DNA of 64,000 nt from Pseudoalteromonas amylolytica (lineage in GTDB: Bacteria; Pseudomonadota; Gammaproteobacteria; Enterobacterales; Alteromonadaceae), in the NCBI RefSeq assembly GCF_001854605.1, contig NZ_MKJU01000006.1:310001-374000 (forward strand), written 5' to 3'. Each line of letters begins with the position of its first letter. The stretch's first letter is position 1. The translations under genes were made by a program, and so were the position numbers. This document shows, one piece after another, positions 45,188 through 54,174 of this stretch. The notes under the pieces are model-generated. The model saw only the letters and a list, made by a program, of their open reading frames with translations, was not told the DNA's origin and did no database searches.

Positions 45188-45658
45188 GCTTAAGGGCCCC
45201 TTATTAGGCTTGCTGTTACAAACATCAAAAAACCACCAAAGGCATGCTATTTTCACCTCATTAATGAGAGGGAGGCGTTTATGATGAACATAAAACAAGC
45301 TAGCATGCAGCAGCAAACTGAGCCGCAGATCTTTGTCACACAGTGAGCACCGAAATGTGACCAAGCCCCTAAAACGCACACGCTATTCAAAAGCGTTTAA
45401 TAGATATTATTTATCGAAGAAAATGCCTTAGATGCTTGATTGGATAACGCGTATAATAAATAAAATGAAGCACACTTCTGTGTGTTTGGGTTTACTCAGT
45501 CGAGGAGCATGAAAAGCAATATTAGCACGCTGAGAAATAGCGAGAATATTAGTGTCGAGTAAGAGCGCTAATAAACCAAGGTTAAATAACGCTCTTTAGA
45601 GCTTGAAATTCAGTCTTTAATTGATGTAATACCAAACACTAAATTTTGACTGAGTAGA
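45188..45658. other. Intergenic region between the diguanylate cyclase and fibrinogen-like genes
   Basis: About 470 bp, mostly AT-rich. It contains one small frame with a strong ribosome site (45281-45346, listed separately) and an imperfect inverted repeat AAGAGCG/CGCTCTT near 45563-45597. No other gene is supported. Confidence 0.5.
45281..45346 (+). CDS. Possible 21-residue small protein
   Basis: ATGATG preceded by GAGAGGGAGGCGTTT, a strong Shine-Dalgarno at good spacing. The frame reads MMNIKQASMQQQ then TEPQIFVTQ and stops with TGA. It is hydrophilic and Gln-rich with no membrane segment or recognised precursor motif. The strong ribosome site is the only support. Confidence 0.35.
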   Translation: MMNIKQASMQQQTEPQIFVTQ

Positions 45659-46682
45659 CTAACGCATCCAAAGCAACGCCCAGTTGGTACCGTTAGGTTC
45701 CTGGCCACTGATACAACGAGCCGAACCAGGAGAGCCTGATGAATAAGTACCACGCGCGGCCCAGCAATAAGCACCATTAATATCATTTTGCCAGCCAACA
45801 AATGAGTCTGTATTCGGATAATTAACATATTGTGGTTGCGTACAGCCTTGATATTGTGAGGTCGGATCTGTATACACCTTTTGGCAGGTTGGTTTGTCTG
45901 AGCGAGTCGGCATAGCAGCAACTTTTTCTTGATGCGCCCATGATGTTCTCACTTTTTGTAAGTCATATGTTGAGAAGCTAATACCGTATACAGAGCGGCC
46001 ATCAGCGCAGTTGTCAGTTGAACAAGATACGGTTTCTTTTACGTCGAAAAAGCGTTCCAAACTTCCTTTATACATTGATAAAGTCGCTGGGTTTGTATCG
46101 GTTAATTCTAACGTAGAAGAATAGTCGTTCAATGTTTTGGCTGTTCCGCCAGCGACATTCTTAGGGAATGTACCGACGAGTGTCCAACCGCCGCCGTCTC
46201 TGGTCATATCGCAGTAAGCAGAATAGGGCTGTTGATCATCGCCCATTAACTGATAAACGCCATCACCAATACTTGCGCCCGCAGCTAAAATCTCGCGGCA
46301 GGTATAAAATTCAGCATTACCTTCCGGCGTAAGTTTCCAGTCGCCTTTAGCCCCCGTGTTGGAAAACCAAGTGCCTGTATAAGAAGTGCCATTAAACACC
46401 CCTACAAAATACTGAAGGTCGCCAGTCGTCGCATTGTTTATTTGAAAGTGGATTAGTTGATCGTCTTTGCTGGTGCTACCAGCTAATACATTAGCGCTTG
46501 CAATAGCCGCAAATAGAACTTCGTTGCCGTTGAAATCGTAAGTTAGTTGAGTTGGGGAAGCTATTTGTCCGTCCAAGATATTATCAAGTTGGATATGTTG
46601 GGTGCCTGCTAGATTCGTTGTGGCGGCATAAGTAGGGCCAGAAACCAGTACAGAGATTAAAGCGATGTTTTTTGACTTTCAT
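45659..46682 (-). pseudogene. Secreted fibrinogen-domain protein, frameshifted in its signal peptide
   Basis: The main frame (305 codons from TTG 46576) ends in a fibrinogen-C-terminal-like domain: CREILAAGASIGDGVYQL, YCDMTRDGGGWTLVG, and Cys-rich C-terminus to WALLWMR. Translating further upstream in this frame gives KNIALISVLVSGPTYAATT, a clear signal peptide, but no start. An ATG at 46682-46680 with a good site (AGGTGAGACA) lies one base out of frame: removing one A from the A6 run (46668-46673) gives MKVKNIALISVLVSGPTYAA. So one base has been gained in a homopolymer. Real frameshift, phase variation, slippage during expression or sequencing error are all possible. Such proteins are extracellular glycan or protein binders in animals and marine bacteria; the partner is unknown. 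Confidence 0.75.
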
Positions 46683-47191
46683 TGTCTCACCTAAGTGTAT
46701 TTTGAGTTTTGTGAAATATAAATGGACTTCTTATCGATGTATAAGCTTAATGTAAATTGGACAGTTGAAATATGCAAAAATAACTAACTTTCAATGAAAA
46801 TATAAATTATCGTAAATACCCCTTGGTATGTTGTGGGCAGTGACAAAGACTTCCTAGTATTAGAATGCAAATGTTTTAATGGTAACTAAATTATTCTGCT
46901 GGTGGGAAATGCAAGGTGCTATTTATTGGTGAACAACCTGGTCAATAAACTAGGTTTATTTGTTTGATTCTTAGTTTCCCTGAGCGGCATTCGGAGGTGT
47001 TAATAAAAACTAAAGGTAAGTAATAATAAAAAGTGGTTACTTTTCTTATGCTTAATGACACATTGGTAGTCGTAAGTACAGTGCCAGATGAGTTTGTCAC
47101 ATATCCATGTTGTGCTATGGTCTATACTCGATGCTTTGGTGAATCATAAAAGAGCCCGCTTAAACGATAAGCGCCTCAGCAAGGATTGAAC
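46683..47191. other. Divergent intergenic region before the effector-like gene
   Basis: About 510 bp, AT-rich. It must contain promoters for both flanking genes, but none is clear by eye. No open frame with a good ribosome site and no repeat was found. Confidence 0.45.
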
Positions 47192-48298
47192 ATGTACTCG
47201 TATCACACAAAAGCAAAACGGCGTGTTTTGAGCGCAGCAATATCAAACGAAAAACACCACATCCGACAATCCCCAAACCTCACCGATAATAGACCACCAG
47301 TTCAACCGCAAATAATGCATCAAAGTGGGCTGCCCATTCAGTTGGCGGAAGCAAAGTCTACTGAATTTCCTAAAGTGACAGGTGATAGTAACCTCATTAG
47401 GTTATTTGATCAGTTAATGAAAAGCCCTCTGTTTGCCCATGATGTAAATGAGTTTTTGAGGCCTGTTAGCATGGAAGGTCTTAGGTTAGAAAAGGATGAT
47501 GGGTCGAGTCGCTACCATAGAGGCAAGCACGTTGACACCATTTATATCAGACGTAATTTACGCGGTGAAAAAACCAAAGAACAACTGGGGTTTGAGTTAC
47601 ACAATGCAATTTCATCGAATAGTAAAATCACGGCCAAAACTGTCATTGACAACGGACTTGATAATGACAATGTTAAAGATATAAAAACATGTCGATTAAT
47701 GGAGTTTATTGAATGGCTCAATTTGATTCGCTATACGGTTAAGTATGAACAAGATGGCAAAAAAATGGGGTTTAGACATCAGCCTTCATTACTCGAAGAT
47801 ATTGAACGTCAGTGGCACACCTTTGATACTTATCTGGTTGAACAAATCAAAAATGGACACACACAGAGGTATGTTAGGCATCACACTTTGCATAGCGAAA
47901 GGTTTCAGGGTCAAGAGATAGATACTGATAGCAGGGATGTAGCATATTATCGCACTGAGCTTCCTACTTTGTTTATACCTTTGAGCCAAGAAGCACAGCT
48001 CTATCAGGATCTGATGGACAAGATAGATCATAACTCAGGTGTAAAACGAAAACTTATTTGGGGCCAAAATACCCAAGGCGAGCAAAAACACTTACTGAAA
48101 AAGGCGGGTAACCTCAGAAAAGACAACCTGAGTAAAACGGTAATAAGCAAGATATTAGTCGGAACTGTCGTGATCATTAAAAATAAAAATAAGTCTGGAA
48201 ATCATTTCTCTACAGGTATCACCAACAGTAAACCCCACTATTGGGTTGAAGTGCCCGGAGGACTACAAGGATGGTTGAATTCGGAATGTTTTGCGTAA
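47192..48298 (+). CDS. Putative contractile-injection-system effector with C-terminal SH3-like domain
   Basis: 368 aa, no signal peptide. The N-terminal 60 residues (MYSYHTKAKRR ... DNRPPVQPQ ... HQSGLPIQL) resemble the start of the DUF4157 protein at 62769 (MYSHQQQAKKQQ ... DNRAHASS ... NHSSGLPQQL) and the DNRPE-type leader common in eCIS-associated proteins. The DUF4157 core itself is absent. The middle has YIRRNLRGEKTKEQLGFELHNAISS, which I cannot place. The C-terminal 50 residues look like a bacterial SH3 domain (LVGTVVIIKN ... YWVEVPGGLQGWLNSE). AAGGA lies 6 nt before ATG 47192. Inferred to be cargo of an injection system; no structural genes are in the window. Confidence 0.6.
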   Translation: MYSYHTKAKRRVLSAAISNEKHHIRQSPNLTDNRPPVQPQIMHQSGLPIQLAEAKSTEFPKVTGDSNLIRLFDQLMKSPLFAHDVNEFLRPVSMEGLRLEKDDGSSRYHRGKHVDTIYIRRNLRGEKTKEQLGFELHNAISSNSKITAKTVIDNGLDNDNVKDIKTCRLMEFIEWLNLIRYTVKYEQDGKKMGFRHQPSLLEDIERQWHTFDTYLVEQIKNGHTQRYVRHHTLHSERFQGQEIDTDSRDVAYYRTELPTLFIPLSQEAQLYQDLMDKIDHNSGVKRKLIWGQNTQGEQKHLLKKAGNLRKDNLSKTVISKILVGTVVIIKNKNKSGNHFSTGITNSKPHYWVEVPGGLQGWLNSECFA

Positions 48299-48386
48299 TC
48301 TATAAAGGCGTAATCTTTAAGCAGTGGTTTGTATTGTGTTCTCGGGGGTTATCACCATAGAACACAACACATAACAATGGCAGTGA

Positions 48387-49187
48387 CTAAATCTTCTGGG
48401 CTTGCTGATAATTATGTAGTGCTCTTAAAGCGTTATACAACCCCGCCGGCATGGTGAAATCGTGATCTTCGTTGTCAAATGAGTTCAGGTGTAGACTTAG
48501 ATCAGTGGAGCGATTTCTTAAGATTGTTTGTGATAAGTCGTCGTATACTTGGCGCATTTCACCGCCTTCACTGCCGATGTTCATATACAAAAAGGTGCCA
48601 ACATCATCTTCAGAGAGTACATATTTCTTTGCTGCTTGCGCCGTTTCTCTCGCTGCCCACCAAACTGCGGGGCTAAACGCCATATGCGCCTGAAAAAGAG
48701 TAGGACGTGTGTGGAAAGTGTGCATCACAAATAAACCCGCGATAGAGTGACCTGCAATCACGTTATGATTTGACGTACGATACTGTGCATTAATCGTCGT
48801 CATTAACTCTTTTTGTATGAAATCTAATAGGTTATCAGCGCCACCCCCTGCGCCAACCGGGCCTCTAGGGTCTTTATTAACGGTCGGTGCAAAGTCTCTT
48901 AATCGATCCGCGCTGCTAATCCCCACGATAATATGTTCATTCGCGCCTTTAGAGGCATGTAATCTATCTAAAGCCCCATAAACCAACTCACCATTTAAAT
49001 CTCCATCTAACACGTACATTACTGGGTAGCGCTTGGTTTTATCTGTTTTATATGAAGCGGGTAGTGCAATCGCTATTTTTGGTGTCTCGGTCACAAAGCG
49101 AGATTGGGGCACTTCAAGGTTTAGAAAGTTCGAGGCACTCACATTGGCTGAGATAAAAACCAATATGGCAAAAAATAGTTTATGCAA
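48387..49187 (-). CDS. Secreted alpha/beta-hydrolase esterase (esterase D / IroE-like family)
   Basis: 266 aa with a signal peptide (1-18, ANVSA-SNF). The hydrolase fold has the nucleophile in AGHSIAGLFVMHTF, oxyanion region YPVMYVLDGD, and a late His in DNEDHDFTMPAGLYNAL. It belongs to the putative-esterase family (PF00756), which includes siderophore esterases, S-formylglutathione hydrolase and antigen 85. Periplasmic or secreted. Single gene; the substrate is unknown. Confidence 0.88.
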   Translation of the reverse strand: MHKLFFAILVFISANVSASNFLNLEVPQSRFVTETPKIAIALPASYKTDKTKRYPVMYVLDGDLNGELVYGALDRLHASKGANEHIIVGISSADRLRDFAPTVNKDPRGPVGAGGGADNLLDFIQKELMTTINAQYRTSNHNVIAGHSIAGLFVMHTFHTRPTLFQAHMAFSPAVWWAARETAQAAKKYVLSEDDVGTFLYMNIGSEGGEMRQVYDDLSQTILRNRSTDLSLHLNSFDNEDHDFTMPAGLYNALRALHNYQQAQKI

Positions 49188-49368
49188 AATTACACATCCT
49201 TTTTATGTTGCTGTATCAGCAGTTTATTTTTACTTGTATCACTTAAAGTAACACTCAGCAATTATTTTGGGCTGTAAAACTCAAAGAATAGTGGCCGCTT
49301 CATACTAGGTTTACTAAGATTCCACGATGCTATAGTGCGATGATTTATTCAGAAGGAATGACACAGAT

Positions 49369-49752
49369 ATGTATGTAAAGTTGTTAGCACTTGCAGCTTC
49401 AACTACTTTATTACTTGGTTGCTCTAGTATTGCTATGAAGTCTAAAGAATCCTCAATTGGCTATACGCAGCGAGGAAAAGCCTCATTTTATGCGATGAAA
49501 TACCAATTTCGTAAAACTGCAAGTGGCGAACGTTTCAATCAATTAGCAAAAACTGCGGCGCACAGAACCCTACCTTTTGGCTCTAAAGTAAGAGTGACGA
49601 ATGTGAGCAATGGCAAAAGCACGATTGTTAAAGTAAATGATAGGGGGCCATTTATTAAAGGGCGAATTATCGACTTGTCTAGGTCGGCATTCTCCGATAT
49701 CGCGGATACCAGTGTTGGGGTGATTGAAGTTGAAATAGAGGTGATCAGGTGA
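49369..49752 (+). CDS. RlpA-like double-psi beta-barrel lipoprotein
   Basis: 127 aa. Lipobox LLLGC (Cys18), then a double-psi beta-barrel: RGKASFYAMKYQFRKTASGERFNQ, AAHRTLPFGSKVRVTNV, VKVNDRGPFIKGRIIDLSRSA. It lacks the SPOR domain of true RlpA and is about a third of its length, so it is a short paralogue. RlpA proteins cleave denuded septal peptidoglycan; activity here is likely but not certain. ATG preceded by AAGGAATGACACAGAT. Confidence 0.88.
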   Translation: MYVKLLALAASTTLLLGCSSIAMKSKESSIGYTQRGKASFYAMKYQFRKTASGERFNQLAKTAAHRTLPFGSKVRVTNVSNGKSTIVKVNDRGPFIKGRIIDLSRSAFSDIADTSVGVIEVEIEVIR

Positions 49753-49835
49753 ATCGAAGGTATTGGTCAGTTCAGGCAAGATTAATCTCAGTCAATTAGA
49801 TTGGACATTGTTGCTTTTTTTAGTAGGAAAAGATT

Positions 49836-50372
49836 ATGAAATTATTTGCAGTAGTAACACTATCAATTTTAAGTTTGTTTAATCACGCTTCTGCAAGTGC
49901 TGAAAGTGACGCATCGGTACTTTATGCCAGTAACGAAACATCGGCAGAACGTGATGAACAAAAAGCGTTAGCAGAGGTGCAAAAAGAAGCCCGCAAAGAG
50001 TTAGAAGCGTCTAAGCGAGAGCGCAGAAAAGACTTAGACGAGGCGCAAAGAGAAGCACGTAAAGACAAAGCCGAGCATCAAAGAGAGCGCAGAAAGGAAT
50101 TAGACGAGGCACAAAGAGAAGCACGTAAAGACAAAGCCGAGCATGAAAGAGAGCGCAGAAAAGACTTAGACGAGGCGCAAAGAGAAGCACGCAAAGATAA
50201 AGCGGAACACGAGCGAGAAGTCAGAAAAGATAAGAAAGCGCTCGCAAAGGAGCGCAGAAAAGCTGAAAAAGAAGCTCGAAAAAAAGAAAGAGAGCTTAGA
50301 AAAGAAAATCAAAAGCAGTTAAAAGACGAGCGTAAAAAGAAAAAAGAGAAAGAAGAAAAAATAGACGCTTAG
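49836..50372 (+). CDS. Secreted highly charged coiled-coil protein with 22-residue tandem repeats
   Basis: 178 aa with a signal peptide (1-22, NHASASA). The mature protein is almost wholly Lys/Arg/Glu/Asp/Ala. Three near-perfect copies of a 22-residue unit (RERRKDLDEAQREARKDKAE + H + E/Q) lie at about residues 65-130, encoded by 66-bp DNA repeats, followed by a basic tail. It should form a long single alpha-helix or coiled coil in the periplasm. I recognise no family; the pattern is TolA-like in composition only. Repeat number may vary by recombination. Followed by a strong terminator. Confidence 0.75.
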   Translation: MKLFAVVTLSILSLFNHASASAESDASVLYASNETSAERDEQKALAEVQKEARKELEASKRERRKDLDEAQREARKDKAEHQRERRKELDEAQREARKDKAEHERERRKDLDEAQREARKDKAEHEREVRKDKKALAKERRKAEKEARKKERELRKENQKQLKDERKKKKEKEEKIDA

Positions 50373-50400
50373 TAAAAAATTCCCAGTAGGTTGTGGAATA

Positions 50401-50437
50401 AAAAGCGCGAGTATAGGTTTATACTCGCGCTTTTTTT
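50401..50437. terminator. Strong terminator after the charged-repeat gene
   Basis: Ten-bp stem GCGCGAGTAT / ATACTCGCGC (50405-50414, 50421-50430), flanked by AAAA and TTTTTTT, which extends the pairing and allows action on both strands. Confidence 0.93.
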
Positions 50438-50469
50438 GTTTTAAAATTAGGTGACTTAAAGTCGGCATG

Positions 50470-50580
50470 TTCGGTTACATCGAAATGTTTTATAGCTCTA
50501 GAGATAAGCATGGGGAGGCGAATAACATGCCTCCACTGGCTTATGAAAAACTCGAAGAATTCAAATCAAAATCTGTCTAG
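50470..50580 (+). pseudogene. C-terminal remnant of an IS3-family transposase
   Basis: Thirty-six codons reading FGYIEMFYSSRDKHG, then EANNMPPLAYEKLEEF and a TAG stop. The (F)xYIExFYN..R.H....PxxYE pattern is the end of IS3-type OrfB transposases. A stop lies a few codons upstream in the same frame and no start or catalytic region remains, so only the tail of an old insertion is left. It marks past transposition next to the AT-rich operon that follows. Confidence 0.75.
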
Positions 50581-50648
50581 TAAAAGCTGGGCGATTCAGA
50601 TTGATATAGGGAAGCCAAAGGCACTCATATCAACAAACATGCACTACC

Positions 50649-51308
50649 TTAAAACAGCCTATCGGTGAGTACTGTAGCAAGGATAGATGTCACAATACCA
50701 ACAAGAAATGATGCTGCAACACCTAGCCAAAAAGCTCGGTTTGACGCTGTTTTTGATTGTGTTGTTAGCACTTTAGAGACCGCTTCAAGTTGTTCTTTAC
50801 TGATAGATTTTACTTGCTTGATTTCATTCACTACATTGTCAATTTCTACTTGTTTTTTGTCAGCTTCATCTTGCAAACTGCGTATAATATTGGCTCTTTG
50901 GGTGGTTTCCTCTTTTAATTTGTTAATAAATTCTAATGTAGTAGAAATCTCTTGGTGTATTTGTTTCAAAGTTAAATTTTCGATATTCGATAATATTGAA
51001 GTAATGCGGTTTGATTCATATTCAAAATCTCCATGGGTAGCTGCTCCTTGATTGAGAGCTTGGATTGAAGTATGAATAGGTTGTTTTGGTTCTATTTTTT
51101 TCAATAGAAAATATGATGAAAGCACTGATATAAAGACAATGGCGAGTAAAGTGAAATTTGCTAAAAATTCTTCATCTTGATTCAGGTCACCACGAAAGAC
51201 ATGATCACCAATAAAAATAGGAGACAAGATCTGGAAAATAATAAACAATGAAATGAAAGATAGTATGTATATTATTATGTATAAAGCTAGTTGTTTAATT
51301 GTTTTCAT
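50649..51308 (-). CDS. Membrane protein with coiled coil, third gene of a lipoprotein operon
   Basis: 219 aa. Two N-terminal helices (about 8-33 and 50-70), a long coiled-coil region (about 100-190, rich in Glu/Lys/Gln/Ile) and a C-terminal helix (about 195-215, GVAASFLVGIVTSILATVLT). I recognise no family. It follows two lipoprotein genes by 21 nt, so the three probably act together at the cell envelope. Codon use is AT-rich. A structural or sensor role cannot be separated. Confidence 0.65.
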   Translation of the reverse strand: MKTIKQLALYIIIYILSFISLFIIFQILSPIFIGDHVFRGDLNQDEEFLANFTLLAIVFISVLSSYFLLKKIEPKQPIHTSIQALNQGAATHGDFEYESNRITSILSNIENLTLKQIHQEISTTLEFINKLKEETTQRANIIRSLQDEADKKQVEIDNVVNEIKQVKSISKEQLEAVSKVLTTQSKTASNRAFWLGVAASFLVGIVTSILATVLTDRLF

Positions 51309-51329
51309 TTTTACTCGTTTAAAATGTTT

Positions 51330-51926
51330 TTAGTTGTATATTTTATCTGAGATGTATGATATTAAATCTATGAATGGTTCTTTTAAGTTGCTTATTTCAG
51401 GGTGGGTTTTTAAAAGTTTTTCTAGGTTTTTTTCCATGCTTTCTTTGAACTCATACTTGTTAAGGCTCTTTTTGGTTTCTATGGCATCAATGATTTCACT
51501 GAGAACGATTGTATACTTTGTTTCTTGGTTTTCTGGGATGTTGAATATGTAGCATTTATTCAATCTGGAATCTTGGAATAGTATTGAGGGCCATTGTCGA
51601 GAGCTAGGAAAGTCACATCTATTCTTAATTTTCTTTAATGAGTTATACAACTCGAGGCTTGAATTTGGAGAGATAACAACAAATGCACTATTTTCACCAA
51701 TGACCCTAGAGAAAGTACGGAAGTTTTTCTCTAACTTTTTTGTAGGGCTAGAGTGAGTAAATAAATAGGTTATGGTATCGAAATCACCAACGTTATCAGG
51801 GGTTTTTATATATAAATAAGAAAGCTTCTCTACGGTTTTGGTTTCAACAAGGTTGCTTTTAGTACATGCGCATAATAGTAATATAAGACTAATTATTAAA
51901 AGCTTAATGGCTCGAACCCATATCAT
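51330..51926 (-). CDS. Predicted lipoprotein of unknown function
   Basis: 198 aa with a lipobox LLLCAC near residue 21, then a soluble domain of mixed alpha/beta appearance (TYLFTHSSPTKKLEKNFRTF, FVVISPNSSLELYNSLKKI). No family recognised. Its ATG overlaps the stop of the upstream 536-aa gene by 4 nt, indicating coupled translation. It lies in an AT-rich operon between an IS3 remnant and a gap, consistent with acquisition. Confidence 0.65.
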   Translation of the reverse strand: MIWVRAIKLLIISLILLLCACTKSNLVETKTVEKLSYLYIKTPDNVGDFDTITYLFTHSSPTKKLEKNFRTFSRVIGENSAFVVISPNSSLELYNSLKKIKNRCDFPSSRQWPSILFQDSRLNKCYIFNIPENQETKYTIVLSEIIDAIETKKSLNKYEFKESMEKNLEKLLKTHPEISNLKEPFIDLISYISDKIYN

Positions 51927-53533
51927 TTAAAAAGCTCCTTGATCATATTATTATAATTTTCTCGTGCTCTTTTGAGCGACTTGTTTCGGTTTGAGTGAGA
52001 TGAATAAATCTTATCATATGAATGCATTTTTTGGAGCAAGTCATTAGACATTTCAAGATATATAGGTGCCAGTTTTGAGTTAGTCTCTTTGAGCCTTTCC
52101 TCTTGTGTTTGTGTTAGTGATTTTATAGATGATGCACTATAGCCTGTAATCATACTTCCTCGATTTACAAGCAGGTCCAACCCAAAATATAGCCCTGAAT
52201 ACTCTGATAGTAGGTTGCTTAAAGAGTTGCAAGCATTTACTCGGTTATTTCCCGCATCAAGAGATGCTAACAAACCACAATAAGAATTTGCCTTATCCAG
52301 TGTTAAGTGATTTGTTAGTATGACTAGCTTATCAGCTAAGACTTCTTCAAGGGCTTGATTGGTCATTTTTTCGAGAGCTTTTTCGATAACAGCACTTCTT
52401 ACAATATCTTGCACGTTAGTACGCGAGCGTGAACTGAAGGTTTGTTTACCCAGTGCATCTTCATAAGTTAGTCCTTCAAGTGATGGTAGACCACTATATT
52501 CGTATTCCAGTACTATGTTGTTAATTATGTGCACAACCTCATGTTTCAAAACAGACTCCGCAGCCTCTTTACTTAAGCTATCTAGCCACTCCACATCAAC
52601 AAATATATTTGCGTATGAATCGGCACTTGCCTTTGGCTCTTCATGAGTAGCAGGAAAAACTTGGAGATTGGTTATAGCCCAATCAGTTAGCATCATTCTA
52701 TTGAGTATTACCTGCGAGCGAAATGTGAGGTTTTCATTGTTATGGAAACGGGCATGGAGACGAGCGTTTTCTCTAGGAGGGGTGATCAACCTAATAAAAC
52801 TTTCACTTTGATATGCTTCATAAGCAATGTCGTTTCCAATCAAGTAATTGATGTTACTTAAGTCTGCTGCGAGAATAATTCCCTCAAGAATTTGTTTTTT
52901 CTTTAAGTATGTTGTTGCGATTGATTTGGCTAATTTGGATAGCTCATTAACTTCTCTTTTTCCTTCAATTGCTTGTGATTTGTACTTGGAAATATCATTC
53001 AAGACACTTCCTGTAAATGATGAAAAGCGATTTTTACTCATACAGGTCATATCTAATTTTGAAGGAAACCTTCCACACCTATAAGTATTATCAATAAGAA
53101 CAAAAATTAATGAATTACATTCACTTAATTTAGATCTAGATGCATATCCATTATCTTTCTTACAATAAAACTGTGCAGTATCCAAAGGTGCTTTACCTTT
53201 TATTGTGGTATTTATAGCGATAAGTTTATTTGGGTAAAGGTAATTAATGTGTGGGTCTATTTCTATATGAATGCTGTCACTTTTATCTTGGTATTTTCCA
53301 ATTGGTTTGTCTATAAACCTAGATTTTGTACTTGCTGAGTAAATGTTGCCATCTTTTAAGTAAAAATATAGCACTTCTTTGGTGTTTTTTTTTGTTGTTA
53401 CTCCAAGTAAATAATCATCATAACTTTTTGGGTTTATGTTTGGAGTGAAATTTCTAGTGTTGCAGCCACATAATAGAATGATTGCAATTAATGTTATTGA
53501 TAATTTGTAATTTTCAAAAAAATTAAAGTGCAT
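51923..53533 (-). CDS. Predicted lipoprotein with zinc-metallopeptidase motif
   Basis: 536 aa. Signal peptide with lipobox ending LLCGC (Cys24). The first half is mostly beta-rich and unknown. Near the middle SVLKHEVVHIINN gives an HExxH zinc motif (His331, Glu332, His335). EEVLADK at about 396-402 could supply the third ligand of a gluzincin (ExxAD pattern). This suggests an envelope-anchored metallopeptidase of unknown family. First gene of a three-gene operon (4-nt overlap with the next). Confidence 0.65.
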   Translation of the reverse strand: MHFNFFENYKLSITLIAIILLCGCNTRNFTPNINPKSYDDYLLGVTTKKNTKEVLYFYLKDGNIYSASTKSRFIDKPIGKYQDKSDSIHIEIDPHINYLYPNKLIAINTTIKGKAPLDTAQFYCKKDNGYASRSKLSECNSLIFVLIDNTYRCGRFPSKLDMTCMSKNRFSSFTGSVLNDISKYKSQAIEGKREVNELSKLAKSIATTYLKKKQILEGIILAADLSNINYLIGNDIAYEAYQSESFIRLITPPRENARLHARFHNNENLTFRSQVILNRMMLTDWAITNLQVFPATHEEPKASADSYANIFVDVEWLDSLSKEAAESVLKHEVVHIINNIVLEYEYSGLPSLEGLTYEDALGKQTFSSRSRTNVQDIVRSAVIEKALEKMTNQALEEVLADKLVILTNHLTLDKANSYCGLLASLDAGNNRVNACNSLSNLLSEYSGLYFGLDLLVNRGSMITGYSASSIKSLTQTQEERLKETNSKLAPIYLEMSNDLLQKMHSYDKIYSSHSNRNKSLKRARENYNNMIKELFK

Positions 53534-54103
53534 ATTAACTTTCCCTATTTTTAATATTTATACCTTAGCTCTAGAACCAAGTCGAGCTACCCCGTCGTGG
53601 CATGTCAATTTAAGCGGCGTAGAACCAGAAGATACCATAATAGCTCTATTACTTGCATACTTTGACTTATAAGTCTGATGGAGCAATTTTATTGGTCTTT
53701 TCAGCCAAGGTGTATTCGTAAACAATCAGCTGAAAATTGCTTTGCTGCTAATATGCTCGCACAAACTCACCAAAATCATTTGAAAACGATGGTTGGTAAG
53801 TCGTAGAGTGCTATCCTTGCCAATGCATTGCAAGCCCTTCATAGATGTGTAGTGATATACGCATTCTTGCTGCGGCATGCTTATAAGCATCTTTTAGCTT
53901 ATTATTGCCAATTTGTTTAGGTTTTTTTTAAACCAGAGGTGGTAAGACAAGCTCCAGTATATTTTTGATCTTTTGCTAGGCGTAGTGATGTAGTTGTTTT
54001 TCTAAAAGGAACTGGGTGAAGTCTTGAGTATCGTTGGACGGTGCCGCTTCGCATCTTATCCAACCTACCGGCAGATAGCTTGAATTTGAGGTGTAGGGTG
54101 AAC
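53534..54103. other. Intergenic region between the lipoprotein operon and gor
   Basis: About 570 bp without a supported gene. A 44-codon frame at 53679-53810 has no ribosome site and was not called. A hairpin-forming extragenic element lies at about 54033-54067. Confidence 0.45.
54033..54067. repeat. REP-like extragenic hairpin element
   Basis: On the minus strand it reads GTAGGTTGGATAAG...GTCCAAC, the pattern of a widespread extragenic repeat (GTAGGTTGGAT...ATCCAAC) found in many gammaproteobacteria. The ends (GTTGGA and TCCAAC) pair. Only one copy is clear in the window. Confidence 0.5.
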
Positions 54104-54139
54104 ATAAAAAACGCGAGGGTATTAATACACTCGCGTTTT
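54104..54139 (-). terminator. Terminator of gor
   Basis: Nine-bp stem (54109-54117 with 54130-54138) enclosing a shorter palindrome, with a run of T on the minus strand (A-run 54106-54111 on plus). It lies about 36 nt beyond the gor stop. Confidence 0.85.
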
Positions 54140-54174
54140 AGGTTTCTCATTGAATAGATATAATAATCAATAAA

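Noticed and set aside
53679..53810. Plus-strand 44-codon frame (MEQFYWSFQPRC...)
   Set aside because: No ribosome site and no recognisable family; probably chance or a decayed gene.
53917..54150. Minus-strand 77-codon frame
   Set aside because: It overlaps the REP-like element and the gor terminator and lacks a ribosome site.
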